This document shows positions 52,326 through 61,400 of a stretch of DNA of 64,000 nt, piece by piece (the stretch's first letter is position 1; each line of letters starts with the position of its first letter). The notes beneath the pieces are model-generated. The model was not told the DNA's origin, ran no database searches, and saw only the letters and a program-made list of their open reading frames with translations. This stretch comes from an uncultured bacterium (lineage in GTDB: Bacteria > Muiribacteriota > Ozemobacteria > Ozemobacterales > Ozemobacteraceae): positions 1 through 64,000 of the forward strand of contig CALEDQ010000011.1 in assembly GCA_937949615.1 (NCBI GenBank). The letters run 5' to 3'. Both the position numbers and the translations under genes were made by a program.

Positions 52326-52982
52326 ATGGGCAGAATCATTCGCAATCTGGTTATCATTGCATTTCTGACGGGCCTGCTGCAGCCGGGCAGTCTGCTGGCA
52401 GGCGGCTATGTGTACAATAAGGTGCAGGTCGGCGCGCCGTTCATTCACTTCGATATCGAAGATATCTATCACCAGCGCTGGGTCAGCACCTATCTGCGCG
52501 GCAAGCCGATTATCATCCTGACCGGGCATCGCTATCAGCGCTACGAAATTCTCAAATGGGCCGAAACCTTCCGACAGGAATACGGTCTGCCGGGTTATGT
52601 ACACCTGCTGTGGGCCATTAATCTGCGCAAATACCCCTGGTCAACCAGCCGGGCAACCGTTATCAGACAGTGGCGTGATTTCAATCCGTCGATACCGGTT
52701 CTCATGGACTGGGATGGCATTATCGGCCGCGGTCTGCGCATCAACTACAATGTTCCGAATATTATCGTAATCGATGCCTTTGGCAGACTCGCCATGCATG
52801 AAATGCACACCTACAATCCCGAAGTTTATGCTGCCATTTCTGCCAGAATACGCAGCCTGCTCTCGGTTAACCCCGGTTACACAACCGGTCCGGGGATGGT
52901 TCCTGGCGGGCTTCCGACCGAACCGGTGCCGATGGGCCAGATTATTCCGAACCCAACCGGCCGTAAAGGTGATTCTAACTGA
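52326..52982 (+). CDS. Secreted thioredoxin-fold-like protein without cysteines
   Basis: 218 residues; ATG 52326 is chosen because GGAGG lies six bases before it. Signal peptide (LVIIAFLTGLLQPGSLLAG). The body has redoxin-like order: VGAPFIHFDIEDI, then GKPIIILTGHRYQRYEILKWAETF, then NVPNIIVIDAFGRLAM, matching AhpC/thioredoxin-like folds. The CxxC site is absent and the whole protein contains no Cys, so it cannot do thiol chemistry. A binding or structural role is likely. The Pro/Gly-rich C-terminal tail may be disordered. Confidence 0.7.
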   Translation: MGRIIRNLVIIAFLTGLLQPGSLLAGGYVYNKVQVGAPFIHFDIEDIYHQRWVSTYLRGKPIIILTGHRYQRYEILKWAETFRQEYGLPGYVHLLWAINLRKYPWSTSRATVIRQWRDFNPSIPVLMDWDGIIGRGLRINYNVPNIIVIDAFGRLAMHEMHTYNPEVYAAISARIRSLLSVNPGYTTGPGMVPGGLPTEPVPMGQIIPNPTGRKGDSN

Positions 52983-52995
52983 TCAGGTTCAGAGT

Positions 52996-53040
52996 TAAAA
53001 AGATTCAGGCCCGGCAGATTTGCCGGGCCTGAATCTTTTT
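52996..53040. terminator. Bidirectional terminator between convergent genes
   Basis: A long stem (AAAAAGATTCAGGCCCGGCA and its complement) with a few-base loop, ending in TTTTT on the plus strand and TTTTT on the minus strand. It serves both the thioredoxin-like gene and the GH13 gene. Confidence 0.93.
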
Positions 53041-53060
53041 AACGGTATTTCCCGGGTGGG

Positions 53061-54353
53061 TCAGGCCTGGGCGATGATAACGACTTCAGATGGGCGCAGG
53101 GTATAGTTAAGACAGCGAGGCACTGTTGCCAGGGCGAATTCGAGGCTTACGTCGACGAGCTGGTTACTGCCAATGACTGCACTGACATCAGGAATATAAA
53201 CATTCTGACTGTTGTGACGATCTTTGTTGAGAATGACAAAGACGGTTTTCATGCCGGGCTGTGAGCGTTTGAAACAGAAAACGTTCGGCCAGTTGGCCTG
53301 GTCGACGATTTCAAGGCCCGCTTCGACGTTCAGAACTTCATATTTTTTCTTGAGTTCGGCAATGCGTTTCAGGTAATCACTCAGGTCGGTTTCAGTTTCC
53401 TCCCACCAGGTCGGGTCGGTCTTGACCACATTTAACTGCTTATGAAAGCCGAATTCAAAACCCATGGTGATCATGTAGCCCTTGCTGAACATTGCCGAAA
53501 AGAGAACCTGGCGTTTTACCGCCGCAAGGTCGCCATTCAATTCACTGATCAGTCGTGGAGTATCATGTGATTCGGGAAAAGCGATGCTGCTTGCCACCGG
53601 CGAGGTTTTGTAATACTGCTCCATGCCCCAGGGGGCGTTGAAATCCCAGTATTTTACCGAGTTGAACAGGTAGTCGAAGCCAAGTTTCGCCAGCTCCTGA
53701 ACCTGTTTGAAGTCACAGCCGAGCGATTCGGCGAGAAACAGACAGCCAGGGCGGGTTTTCCGTGCCTTTTCGATGAGGAAGGTCCAGAGTTCGGCGGGTA
53801 CCTGATAGGCCATGTCGCATCTGAAACCGTCAACGCCAAGTTCGAGATGGTGCGCCATCATTTTCCACCAGAAATTCCAGAGGTTTTGACGGTCTTTTGA
53901 TTTTTCGTTATCAACTTCGGCCAGATCACCCCATACCACCCATTTACCATCGTGCATGGCGCCGGGGTTGAGAATTTTACCGGCTTCATCATGGCGGTAC
54001 CAGTCTGGGTGTTCCTGAATCAGAGGGCAGTCGATGGCGGTGTGATTGATCACCAGATCCATGACAAAATACAGGCCGCGGTCGTGGCAGGCTTTGATCA
54101 AATCGCGCAGCTGCTCGGTCGGCGCCTTGGCCGAACCATTATCGATAAAAAGCGGGTTGAATTTGTAATAATCTTTCGGCGAGTAGAGGCTGCCGCTGAA
54201 CCCAGGGTAATGAAAAGGGTTGACCCAGATCGTGTTGAAACCCATTTCTTTGATGCGGTCGAGATGCTCAGCCCATTTGCTCATGCTGCCAACCAGGCGC
54301 GGGTAGAGATTATACAGGCGAATTCCTTCTCTGCCAAGCAGCGGGTGTGTCAT
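53061..54353 (-). CDS. Alpha-amylase family glycoside hydrolase (GH13)
   Basis: 430 residues. The (beta/alpha)8 motifs are visible: MGFNTIWVNPF, region I DLVINHTA, region II GVDGFRCDMAY with nucleophile Asp180, region III FLAESLG with acid/base Glu209, and region IV PESHDTPR with Asp264. It acts on alpha-glucans or related sugars. There is no signal peptide, so it is cytoplasmic. It is the last gene of a five-gene overlapping operon and starts inside the stop of the preceding membrane protein gene (ATGA). Exact substrate unknown. Confidence 0.92.
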   Translation of the reverse strand: MTHPLLGREGIRLYNLYPRLVGSMSKWAEHLDRIKEMGFNTIWVNPFHYPGFSGSLYSPKDYYKFNPLFIDNGSAKAPTEQLRDLIKACHDRGLYFVMDLVINHTAIDCPLIQEHPDWYRHDEAGKILNPGAMHDGKWVVWGDLAEVDNEKSKDRQNLWNFWWKMMAHHLELGVDGFRCDMAYQVPAELWTFLIEKARKTRPGCLFLAESLGCDFKQVQELAKLGFDYLFNSVKYWDFNAPWGMEQYYKTSPVASSIAFPESHDTPRLISELNGDLAAVKRQVLFSAMFSKGYMITMGFEFGFHKQLNVVKTDPTWWEETETDLSDYLKRIAELKKKYEVLNVEAGLEIVDQANWPNVFCFKRSQPGMKTVFVILNKDRHNSQNVYIPDVSAVIGSNQLVDVSLEFALATVPRCLNYTLRPSEVVIIAQA

Positions 54354-54835
54354 TTACGTTCCTCCTCAACTTTTTTGTGCAGTTCTTCGAGTGCCCCAAC
54401 CATTTTGCTTATTTCTTTTCTGTTGATACTTTTATAAAAATCAAGTTCACCATTGGCAGTCTTGAGTTTTAACAGAATAAAAGTCTCTTCGCCACTCTTT
54501 TCTTCGGAAGTGCGTATCCCGAGCCAGTCAGCCTTTCTGAGTCGGTGCTCCACCGCCGGTTCGCGCAGGTTCTGATAAAAAGAGAAGCCGTCAGCGGTTA
54601 CCCGGGCATGCATACTCTGAAAAGTCAGGTTTTTGCCCATGAACATGAAAAGAATGAAAAAACCGGCGACGAAAAGCAGTTCTGGCCATTGCTGCATTTT
54701 GATGCCATTATAGGCAACAAAAACGATTGGCATGGCAATGGCGGCGATCATCAGAAAAACTCCGACGCCCATTTCCAGAAGCGGATAATAGGTGAACCCC
54801 GGTAGCCTGTCTTCGGTTATGACCCAGCGAATCAT
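54350..54835 (-). CDS. Small membrane protein, PH-like C-terminus
   Basis: 161 residues with two membrane helices (VGVFLMIAAIAMPIVFVAY and LLFVAGFFILFMFMG), followed by a beta-rich soluble part (RVTADGFSFYQNLREP, FILLKLKTANGELDF) and a charged terminal helix. The layout resembles bacterial PH-like/YdbT-type membrane proteins. It sits between the GT39 gene (no gap) and the GH13 gene (4-base overlap), so its function is probably tied to the same glycosylation pathway. Confidence 0.65.
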   Translation of the reverse strand: MIRWVITEDRLPGFTYYPLLEMGVGVFLMIAAIAMPIVFVAYNGIKMQQWPELLFVAGFFILFMFMGKNLTFQSMHARVTADGFSFYQNLREPAVEHRLRKADWLGIRTSEEKSGEETFILLKLKTANGELDFYKSINRKEISKMVGALEELHKKVEEERK

Positions 54836-56536
54836 TCAGTTTCCCTGCTTTCTGACGGGAGCGACGATTTTCCAGTTGCCCTCGCCGGTGATGATCTGCA
54901 TCTGCATGCCGGTCAGTTCTTCGTAACGTGCAACCGATTTTGCCGGCATCACGAGGAGCGTGTCAGAGTCGAGCGTGCTTTTGAGAGCCTCGACATCGCT
55001 CAATACTAATTCGGCGGCCCGCTCCTTGTCAAATTGAGTGATTCTGGTAATGTTAAAGGTGCGCACCGGCCGGCCTGTGTAGAAATACCAGCCCTCGATC
55101 ATTTCGTCGAGAAGAACCAGTTTCTGAGCCAGGGGAAGCGTGGCAATCCGCTTGAGCAGCAGCCACTGACTGGTCAGGTAACGATGTTCGCGATATGGCT
55201 CGTTACCCTTGATACCGTGCAGAATGAAAAACATGAAACCCGGCACGATCATTGCCAGCACCAGAAGCATGCCCGGTCGGCTTTTTTTGATAATGAAGGC
55301 CAGCAGCACCAGCGAAGCGAACAGCCAGAAAATGCCGGCAAAAATCGCGGTCTGCGAGATGATTCTGAATTGCGCAAAATTATTGTAACCCCAGACCGAC
55401 ATCGCCATGCCGGCCAGTGAGGCAAAGGCCGCGACAGCGATACAATGCCGGGCGGCCGTTTCACTGTCTTCGGGTTTCTGCGAGAAAAAAATCTGTCTGA
55501 CCGCTTCACCCGTCAGCAGTGCCACCGGAACCAGCAGCGGCAGAGCATAACCGGCCAGTTTTGAGCGGCTGATAGAGAAGATGATGAGCGGAATCCCGAG
55601 CCAGAGAAGCATATAGACTGCGGCCGGGTCAGTTCTGAACTCTTTTATCTTCTGTTTGATCGAGGTTAAAAAGAAGCTGACCCAGGGCAGTATGCCGGCC
55701 GGCAGCAGAATCAGAAAATAGTAGAACGGCGCGGTGCGTTTGTGAGCACTGCTTGCTACGCGGTTAACCGTTTCGTCGATAAGAAAATACGACAGCAGAC
55801 CAGAATTCTGAAAGGCCATGAGCAGATACCAGCCCATGCCGAATACCACAAAGATGCCCCAGCCGATCGGGTCAGAAAAAAGCTTTTTCATTGCCGGCTT
55901 CTGACCGGTCAATATGGCCGCCGGAATAAGCCCGGCCAGAGGCAGCAGGGCAGGGGGGCCCTTGATCATGAAAGCAATGGCTGCGGTCAGCCAGAAAGCG
56001 TATTGCCGGCGCCGGCACTGATGCGCCAGCCAGCTGAAAAAGAAAAACACCATGAAAGTTTCTGCTGCCGCCAGAAATGGATCGGTCGTCAGACCTCTGA
56101 ACTGGGCCTGGTAAAACAGTGAGCTTATCATGACGAGAGCGGCAGTCAGACCAGTCAGGCGACCAAAGAACATCTGGCCGATGAGAAAAGTGCCGACGGC
56201 TGTCAGGCCGGCTGCGGGGGCCAGAAAAAAGCGGGCGCCGAATTCATTGATGCCGAAGAGCTGTTGCCCCATGGCGCTCAGCCAGTAAGTTACCGGCGGT
56301 TTGGTAAGGTGCTTGAGGCCGTTCTGCCTGGGAGTGAGCCAGTCGCCAGAATCAACCATCTGCCGGGCAACTGATGCATAGCGTGCTTCTGAGGTTTCAA
56401 ACAGTCCGGCAGTGCCAAGGTGCAGTAAAATCGGCAGAGTGCCGGCAAGAAAAACCAGTAACGGCAAAAGAAGTGGTAGAAATGGTTTTAGTCTTTTCCA
56501 GCGGTCAGTCTTCTCCATCATACTCGCCTGGTTCAT
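54836..56536 (-). CDS. ArnT-like family 39 glycosyltransferase
   Basis: 566 residues with about eleven membrane helices. The N-terminal loop has the GT39 pattern: FETSEARYASVARQMVDSGDWLTPRQNGLKHLTKPPVTYWL, including the acidic residues that hold the polyprenyl-phosphate-sugar donor. Such enzymes transfer a sugar from undecaprenyl phosphate to lipid A or another periplasmic acceptor. The soluble C-terminal tail is short. An alternative start is ATG 56521. It overlaps the upstream LAB_N gene by 32 bases. Confidence 0.88.
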   Translation of the reverse strand: MNQASMMEKTDRWKRLKPFLPLLLPLLVFLAGTLPILLHLGTAGLFETSEARYASVARQMVDSGDWLTPRQNGLKHLTKPPVTYWLSAMGQQLFGINEFGARFFLAPAAGLTAVGTFLIGQMFFGRLTGLTAALVMISSLFYQAQFRGLTTDPFLAAAETFMVFFFFSWLAHQCRRRQYAFWLTAAIAFMIKGPPALLPLAGLIPAAILTGQKPAMKKLFSDPIGWGIFVVFGMGWYLLMAFQNSGLLSYFLIDETVNRVASSAHKRTAPFYYFLILLPAGILPWVSFFLTSIKQKIKEFRTDPAAVYMLLWLGIPLIIFSISRSKLAGYALPLLVPVALLTGEAVRQIFFSQKPEDSETAARHCIAVAAFASLAGMAMSVWGYNNFAQFRIISQTAIFAGIFWLFASLVLLAFIIKKSRPGMLLVLAMIVPGFMFFILHGIKGNEPYREHRYLTSQWLLLKRIATLPLAQKLVLLDEMIEGWYFYTGRPVRTFNITRITQFDKERAAELVLSDVEALKSTLDSDTLLVMPAKSVARYEELTGMQMQIITGEGNWKIVAPVRKQGN

Positions 56537-56813
56537 TTGAAATTGCCAGCCCGCGCTTATCTCTGTCGATCAGCACCAGATTACGGATATAAATCACGAA
56601 ACCCATCGACTGGCCAAGAATAAAAACCGGATCTTTCTGCCTAATAGCGTATGCAAGCAGCAAAAATGAGCCGCCGATACTGAAATACCAGAAAGAAACC
56701 GGAATTATACTTTTCTTTTGCTTTTCTGATGCTATCCATTGCACGAGAAAACGCATCGAAAACAGCAACTGGCCAAGCAGACCGACTATCAGCCAGAGAT
56801 CAAAGCTGCTCAT
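56505..56813 (-). CDS. Lipid-A-disaccharide synthase N-terminal domain protein
   Basis: 102 residues with three membrane helices. GQLLFSMRFLVQWIASEKQKKSIIPVSFWYFSIGGSFLLL is the LAB_N signature. This PQ-loop-like domain occurs alone next to GT2/GT39 genes in many Gram-negative bacteria and fused to LpxB in some. Overlaps on both sides bind it into the operon. It may move or present the polyprenyl-linked sugar, though this is not established. Confidence 0.9.
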   Translation of the reverse strand: MSSFDLWLIVGLLGQLLFSMRFLVQWIASEKQKKSIIPVSFWYFSIGGSFLLLAYAIRQKDPVFILGQSMGFVIYIRNLVLIDRDKRGLAISNEPGEYDGED

Positions 56814-57519
56814 CTATGTGATACCTCAGCTTGCGCCATTTCATCCAGCGGATTGCGAGCAGATCGAGAAACGATCTTAAAATGCGGTTCCAGACGTTGT
56901 ATTTTGAGACGCCTTTGACCCGCGGATAGTGACTGACTTCAACCTCGGCCACCCGGCCACCGTTCATTTTTACCAGAGTCGGCAGAAAACGGTGCATGCC
57001 TTCATACAGCTCGATCGGTTGTATGATCGCGGCCTTGAAAGCTTTCAGAGAGCAACCGGTATCTTTTATCGTTTCGCTGCTGATAACGTTGCGAATCCAG
57101 TTGGCAATTTTCGAAGAGGCGCGCCTGACGAAGTTGTCGTTGCGCTTTTTGCGCCAGCCAACTGCCGCATCGTAGCCGTTTTCAAGCTCTTTGAGCAGCA
57201 GCGGAATGTCGGCCGGGTCGTTCTGCAGATCAGCATCGAGAGTGATGATAATCTGCCCTTCAGCAGCTTTGATCCCGGCGGCCATTGCCGCAGTCTGGCC
57301 ATTGTTCTGCGAGAATTTAAGCCCGCGCAGAGACGGGCAGCGTTTTTTCAGCTCGGCAATCCGCGCAAAACTGCCGTCAGAAGAACCATCGTCGACGAGA
57401 ATGAGTTCCCAGCGGCGGCCAAGTTTATTCATGACTGATTCAACCCGGCTGACCAGCTCGTCAATGCTATCGACTTCGTTAAATACCGGAATCGCAACTG
57501 AGTAGACAATTTCACTCAT
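56800..57519 (-). CDS. GT2 dolichol/undecaprenyl-phosphate sugar synthase
   Basis: 239 residues from ATG 57519 after AAGGGTG. VAIPVFNEVDSIDELV, ELILVDDGSSDGSF and the metal-binding ITLDADLQNDPADIP mark a DPM1/ArnC-like GT2 enzyme; GCSLKAFKA and EGMHRFLPTL are further family motifs. There are no C-terminal membrane helices, so it is the short form. It makes a polyprenyl-phosphate-linked sugar in the cytoplasm, the donor for the GT39 enzyme encoded two genes downstream. Confidence 0.92.
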   Translation of the reverse strand: MSEIVYSVAIPVFNEVDSIDELVSRVESVMNKLGRRWELILVDDGSSDGSFARIAELKKRCPSLRGLKFSQNNGQTAAMAAGIKAAEGQIIITLDADLQNDPADIPLLLKELENGYDAAVGWRKKRNDNFVRRASSKIANWIRNVISSETIKDTGCSLKAFKAAIIQPIELYEGMHRFLPTLVKMNGGRVAEVEVSHYPRVKGVSKYNVWNRILRSFLDLLAIRWMKWRKLRYHIDEQL

Positions 57520-57635
57520 AACAACACCCTTGTTTTTTTGAGAGTCTAACACAAAATTCACCCGCAAAAAACAAAACTCGAATGCTAATACTACAAATCT
57601 TTTCAGATTAAAAAGCTTATTTAGCTGCCGATAAG

Positions 57636-57662
57636 CAAACCCCCCGCCATTGGCGGGGGGCT
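57636..57662 (-). terminator. Terminator downstream of small secreted gene
   Basis: CCCCCCGCC (57640-57648) pairs with GGCGGGGGG (57652-57660) around a 3-base loop; read on the minus strand it is followed by TTTGCTT. Lies 26 bases past the stop of the gene at 57688-58065. Confidence 0.8.
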
Positions 57663-57687
57663 GGGTTTTCTAGACGGTTACAGACTC

Positions 57688-58065
57688 TTAAAGCTCCTGA
57701 TGGGCTTTAAGAAATTTTTCGTGTTTGTCGAGCATTTTGCTGAGAGAGAGACCGACTTCTTCTTCATGGCCGTCCATGTTGATGAATTCTTCGGCAACGG
57801 CGCGGGCCTTAGCCATTTCGTCGGCGGTTTTGATGTCGCTGACCATTTTGGTAATTTTGTTTATTGCTTCATAAATGCAGTTTTCGGCTTCAACCGGGCT
57901 GATAACCGAGCCACCCATCTGGCTTGATTCCTGCAGAACCGCTTCGAGTGAAGACCAGGTCCACATCTGCTGGCGAAGGTCGGCCACATTGAGAGCAAAT
58001 GCTGAAGAAGCCATAGCAAGAAGGAAAACAACTGCAAAAACTACCATTTTTTTTGTTCTGAACAC
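57688..58065 (-). CDS. Small secreted helical protein
   Basis: 125 residues from GTG 58065, eight bases after GGAG; ATG 58047 is an alternative. Signal peptide (KMVVFAVVFLLAMASSAFA), then an almost wholly helical, acidic mature part without cysteines (ENCIYEAINKITKMVSDI has one Cys only). I know no family. Monocistronic with its own terminator, so it may be well expressed. Confidence 0.65.
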   Translation of the reverse strand: MFRTKKMVVFAVVFLLAMASSAFALNVADLRQQMWTWSSLEAVLQESSQMGGSVISPVEAENCIYEAINKITKMVSDIKTADEMAKARAVAEEFINMDGHEEEVGLSLSKMLDKHEKFLKAHQEL

Positions 58066-58415
58066 TTTTTTTCTCCGTAGAAAATTTTGTTGCCCGCATT
58101 AGAGCAATTTGTGTACCAGTTTTGAAATTCGCACCAGATAACAACTCTGATTAACGCTTGTGAAAAAAGTGACAAAAAACAGGCAGCCGGTTGCCGGAAT
58201 TTAAACACTACAGACCCGCCTGACATAAATAATAATCTGGCAAATTTGAATCTGTAGTTTGTCGGTTATTGAACTTTACTGAATGCAAGAACCCGGTTGG
58301 CTCTGTAACGCTTTCTGATCATTGAGTTTGGAATTGAGTTCGGAAAAGTGGTTTTGTCTTCGCCCGTCTGATAAACTGATTTTTTAACAAAATCGTCATT
58401 CAGGAACCTTTTTAA
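58066..58415. other. 350-base intergenic region between divergent genes
   Basis: AT-rich stretch separating the small secreted gene (leftward) from the giant cyclase gene (rightward). I see no gene, no clear promoter pair and no repeat. An in-frame TAA at 58413-58415 immediately precedes the GTG start of the giant gene. Confidence 0.5.
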
Positions 58416-61400
58416 GTGTTAGAAGTTTCGCGACGCCGAAAACTCTTTTTCCCATATTTTCTGATTATTGTTCTGCTTTCAATGTCGACTGCAGTTCTCA
58501 GTTCGGGTTGGTTCATTCTGCAAAACCGTCGGCAACAACGCCTTGCTTTAGTCAGAGAAGATGAAGCCCGGCGCATTCTCGGCATTATGGCGGCCGGTTC
58601 AAAGCTTGAACCATATTTGACCAGGGTCGGTTCAAAAGTTAAGCCGCGGCTTCGAAAATTACTCGATGATCAGTCGGTTGCCAGTTTAAACCCACATCTC
58701 CAGCTGTTGCATTCTTCATTTCCCGTGCACGAATTGTGGGCTTTCAGTATTATGCAAAATGGCAGTGGCCAGCAGGTAAAACCGGTTTTATACCCTGCCA
58801 TGGCGTCAGGCGGCCGGCGCGGCATGGCCAGAATTCTTAACGCCTTAACCTGCCATGACCAGTCTGCGGCTGACGAAAAGCTGGTGGATTTTATTTTTGG
58901 GCCCGGGCTGACAATTGAGAATCTTTTTCTGCGCCGTGGCATGCCTTCCCGGATAATTTACCGCAATCAACATCATCTCATGCTCTGGGATATCATCGAA
59001 GAAAATGGCAGACCGACCGGTGGTTTTTTTCTGCTCGTGCCAGATTCTTCTGAACTGAACCGCTATGCCATGGTCAGATCAGCAAAACTTGCTAATTCAG
59101 GCCATTTTCATCAGCAGGATGCAGACATTCGCAGCTGTATTGCCGGTTACCTGAGAATTTTTTCATCTGAAACCGGTTCGATCTTGCCGGCAAGAATGCT
59201 TCAGCTTCCCGAACTCAAAGAGTTTTTGCGGCAAAACAGCGGGGGCCGTCGGCTTCCAGACCTCGAAAACCGTCGGCTTCCCTGGGGTGAAAAATACGGC
59301 GACTGGGAGTTGTTCACAAGAACCATTCCTTATTCAAGTCATCTGGCCTTTGTCTTTCTGCCGGCTCATAATGGTTATGCAGTTTCTGACCTGACCGGCA
59401 GACTCAAATTTCACGGCCTGATTGTGGTCCTGTTAATTCTAACCGGGTTTTCCGGTCTGGTCGCCATACCGGCAATTAAACTCAAGACCCGCTTTTCGCT
59501 GCTTTTTCTATCTCTGGCTTCGATTCCGTTTTCGCTGATTTTTGCTGCCGGTGGGCTATATCTCGAAGAATTCGAAGTTTCTCTGGTCAGAGAAACTCGC
59601 CAGCAACTGCACAAAGCTCTTTCAGAGTTCGATCAGGGCGTTGAAAATACATATCTGCGTTATCGCAGTGAATTTCAGGAACTTCGCAACCACCCGATGC
59701 TGCAGGCTACAGTATCAGGAAAACAGGAGATCTCCGAAAAACTTCTCGACCAGATCAGGAGCCTTCTTGAGGGATTTTCGCCGCCACTGCCATGGGGATC
59801 AATTATGCTTATCAACCCCGAAGGCAAAAGTATAGACCGGTTTCGCAGCGCTTACCATAAAGCAGCCCTTGCCGGTTATTCAACTTTTAACCGGGTCGGC
59901 ATGCTTGATGCCATGCGCAAAGGTAATTCTCTGCCCGACATTGGAACCGCTACTTCTTCGTCTTTTATAAATGACAGAGATGTGGCGGTTAAAAGAGCTT
60001 TCGAAACCCTGGTGCGCCTGCCGGTCTGCCATGGTTTCGTAAATAAGCTTGTTGGTCAGCCGACTCAGGTAGCTTTCGGCAGCTTCTCAATTGTTAGAAT
60101 ATTTGACTATTTTCCTTCTGCGGCAGATCCGAAACTCGTTGTCAGCGCCACCTGGCTTGAAGATGAACTCGACTGGCACTTTTGTTCTGAGACCCTGAAG
60201 AAGCTGCGCCGTGAATATCCCGGGAGTCGTTTTGCCTTTTATCGAGAACAGCCTGATGGTCTGAAAGTTATTGCGCAAAGTCACACAGCTCATAATCTTT
60301 CGATGCAGGCTTTTTCTGCCTCGCTTGGCAATGCTTTCTCATTTCGTCACAGGCGTGAAGATCAGAAGCTGGAAGTTGCGTTTTCGTCGAGAAGAAGACC
60401 GGGTATTATTCTTGCCGGCGAGATGGAAACAGGATTTATAGCAAAAAGGGTTAAGACCATGACCCGCGATTTTTTTCTCGTCTTTCTGGTCGGGTTGGCT
60501 ACCATTGTGTTTTTTCGCAGGTTTCTGACCGAAAGGCTTATCAGGCCGTTTCTGCTGCTGCAGAGATCACTGAGTCTGCTTAAATCCGGCAGATTTGAAA
60601 GAATGCCCGAACTGAAAAGATCAGATGAGATCGCCGGCATATTTCTTTCGTTCAATGAGATGCTCGATGGCCTGCAGGCCAGACAGCGACTTCTGTCACT
60701 CGTTTCGGGCAACGCGCTGCATATTGCACGCGAAGCTTCGTTACCCGCAGCAGACTCAGCTGCCCGCGCGTCTTCCGTTATTATTCTTGTTTCCGATATC
60801 CGTGATTTTACAACTCTTTGCGAGAAGCACCCGCCAGATGTTATTACCAGACTATTGAACCTGCATTTTGACCGCATGAGCCAGATTATTTACTCACATG
60901 GCGGCGAAATCAGCAGATTTGTCGGCGATGCTATTGAAGCTTCGTTTCCTTTTCCTGAAGAAGAAGCTGAAATTTCATGCCGAAGAGCTGTTGAAGCTGG
61001 CCTGGTAATGCTGCATACGATGAAGATGATAAATGAGGAGCGCTTACGACAGGGCTTCTTTACCTACCGGATCGGCATTGGTCTGGCGTCTGGAGTTTCA
61101 CATTTTGTGCAGGTGGGTGGGCGAGACAGGCGAACTGAAATTCTGCAATTGAACAAAGCCCTGAAAAAAGCTAATGAGCTTGAAGGTTTGAGTCGTGATT
61201 TTGCGGCCTGCCCGATGGTAATCGAAAAAAAATTAGGTGAGATTCTCGAAACTGCTGGCCATTTTCAAGGATTTCTCGAAACCCGTTGCTTTGAACACAG
61301 AACTGTTTATGTATTTTCTGCCACTCCTGACCAGAACAGCTTTCTCAAAATTGAGAATAGCCAGGAATACGGATCTTATGAAAATAAAATTGAGAATTTC

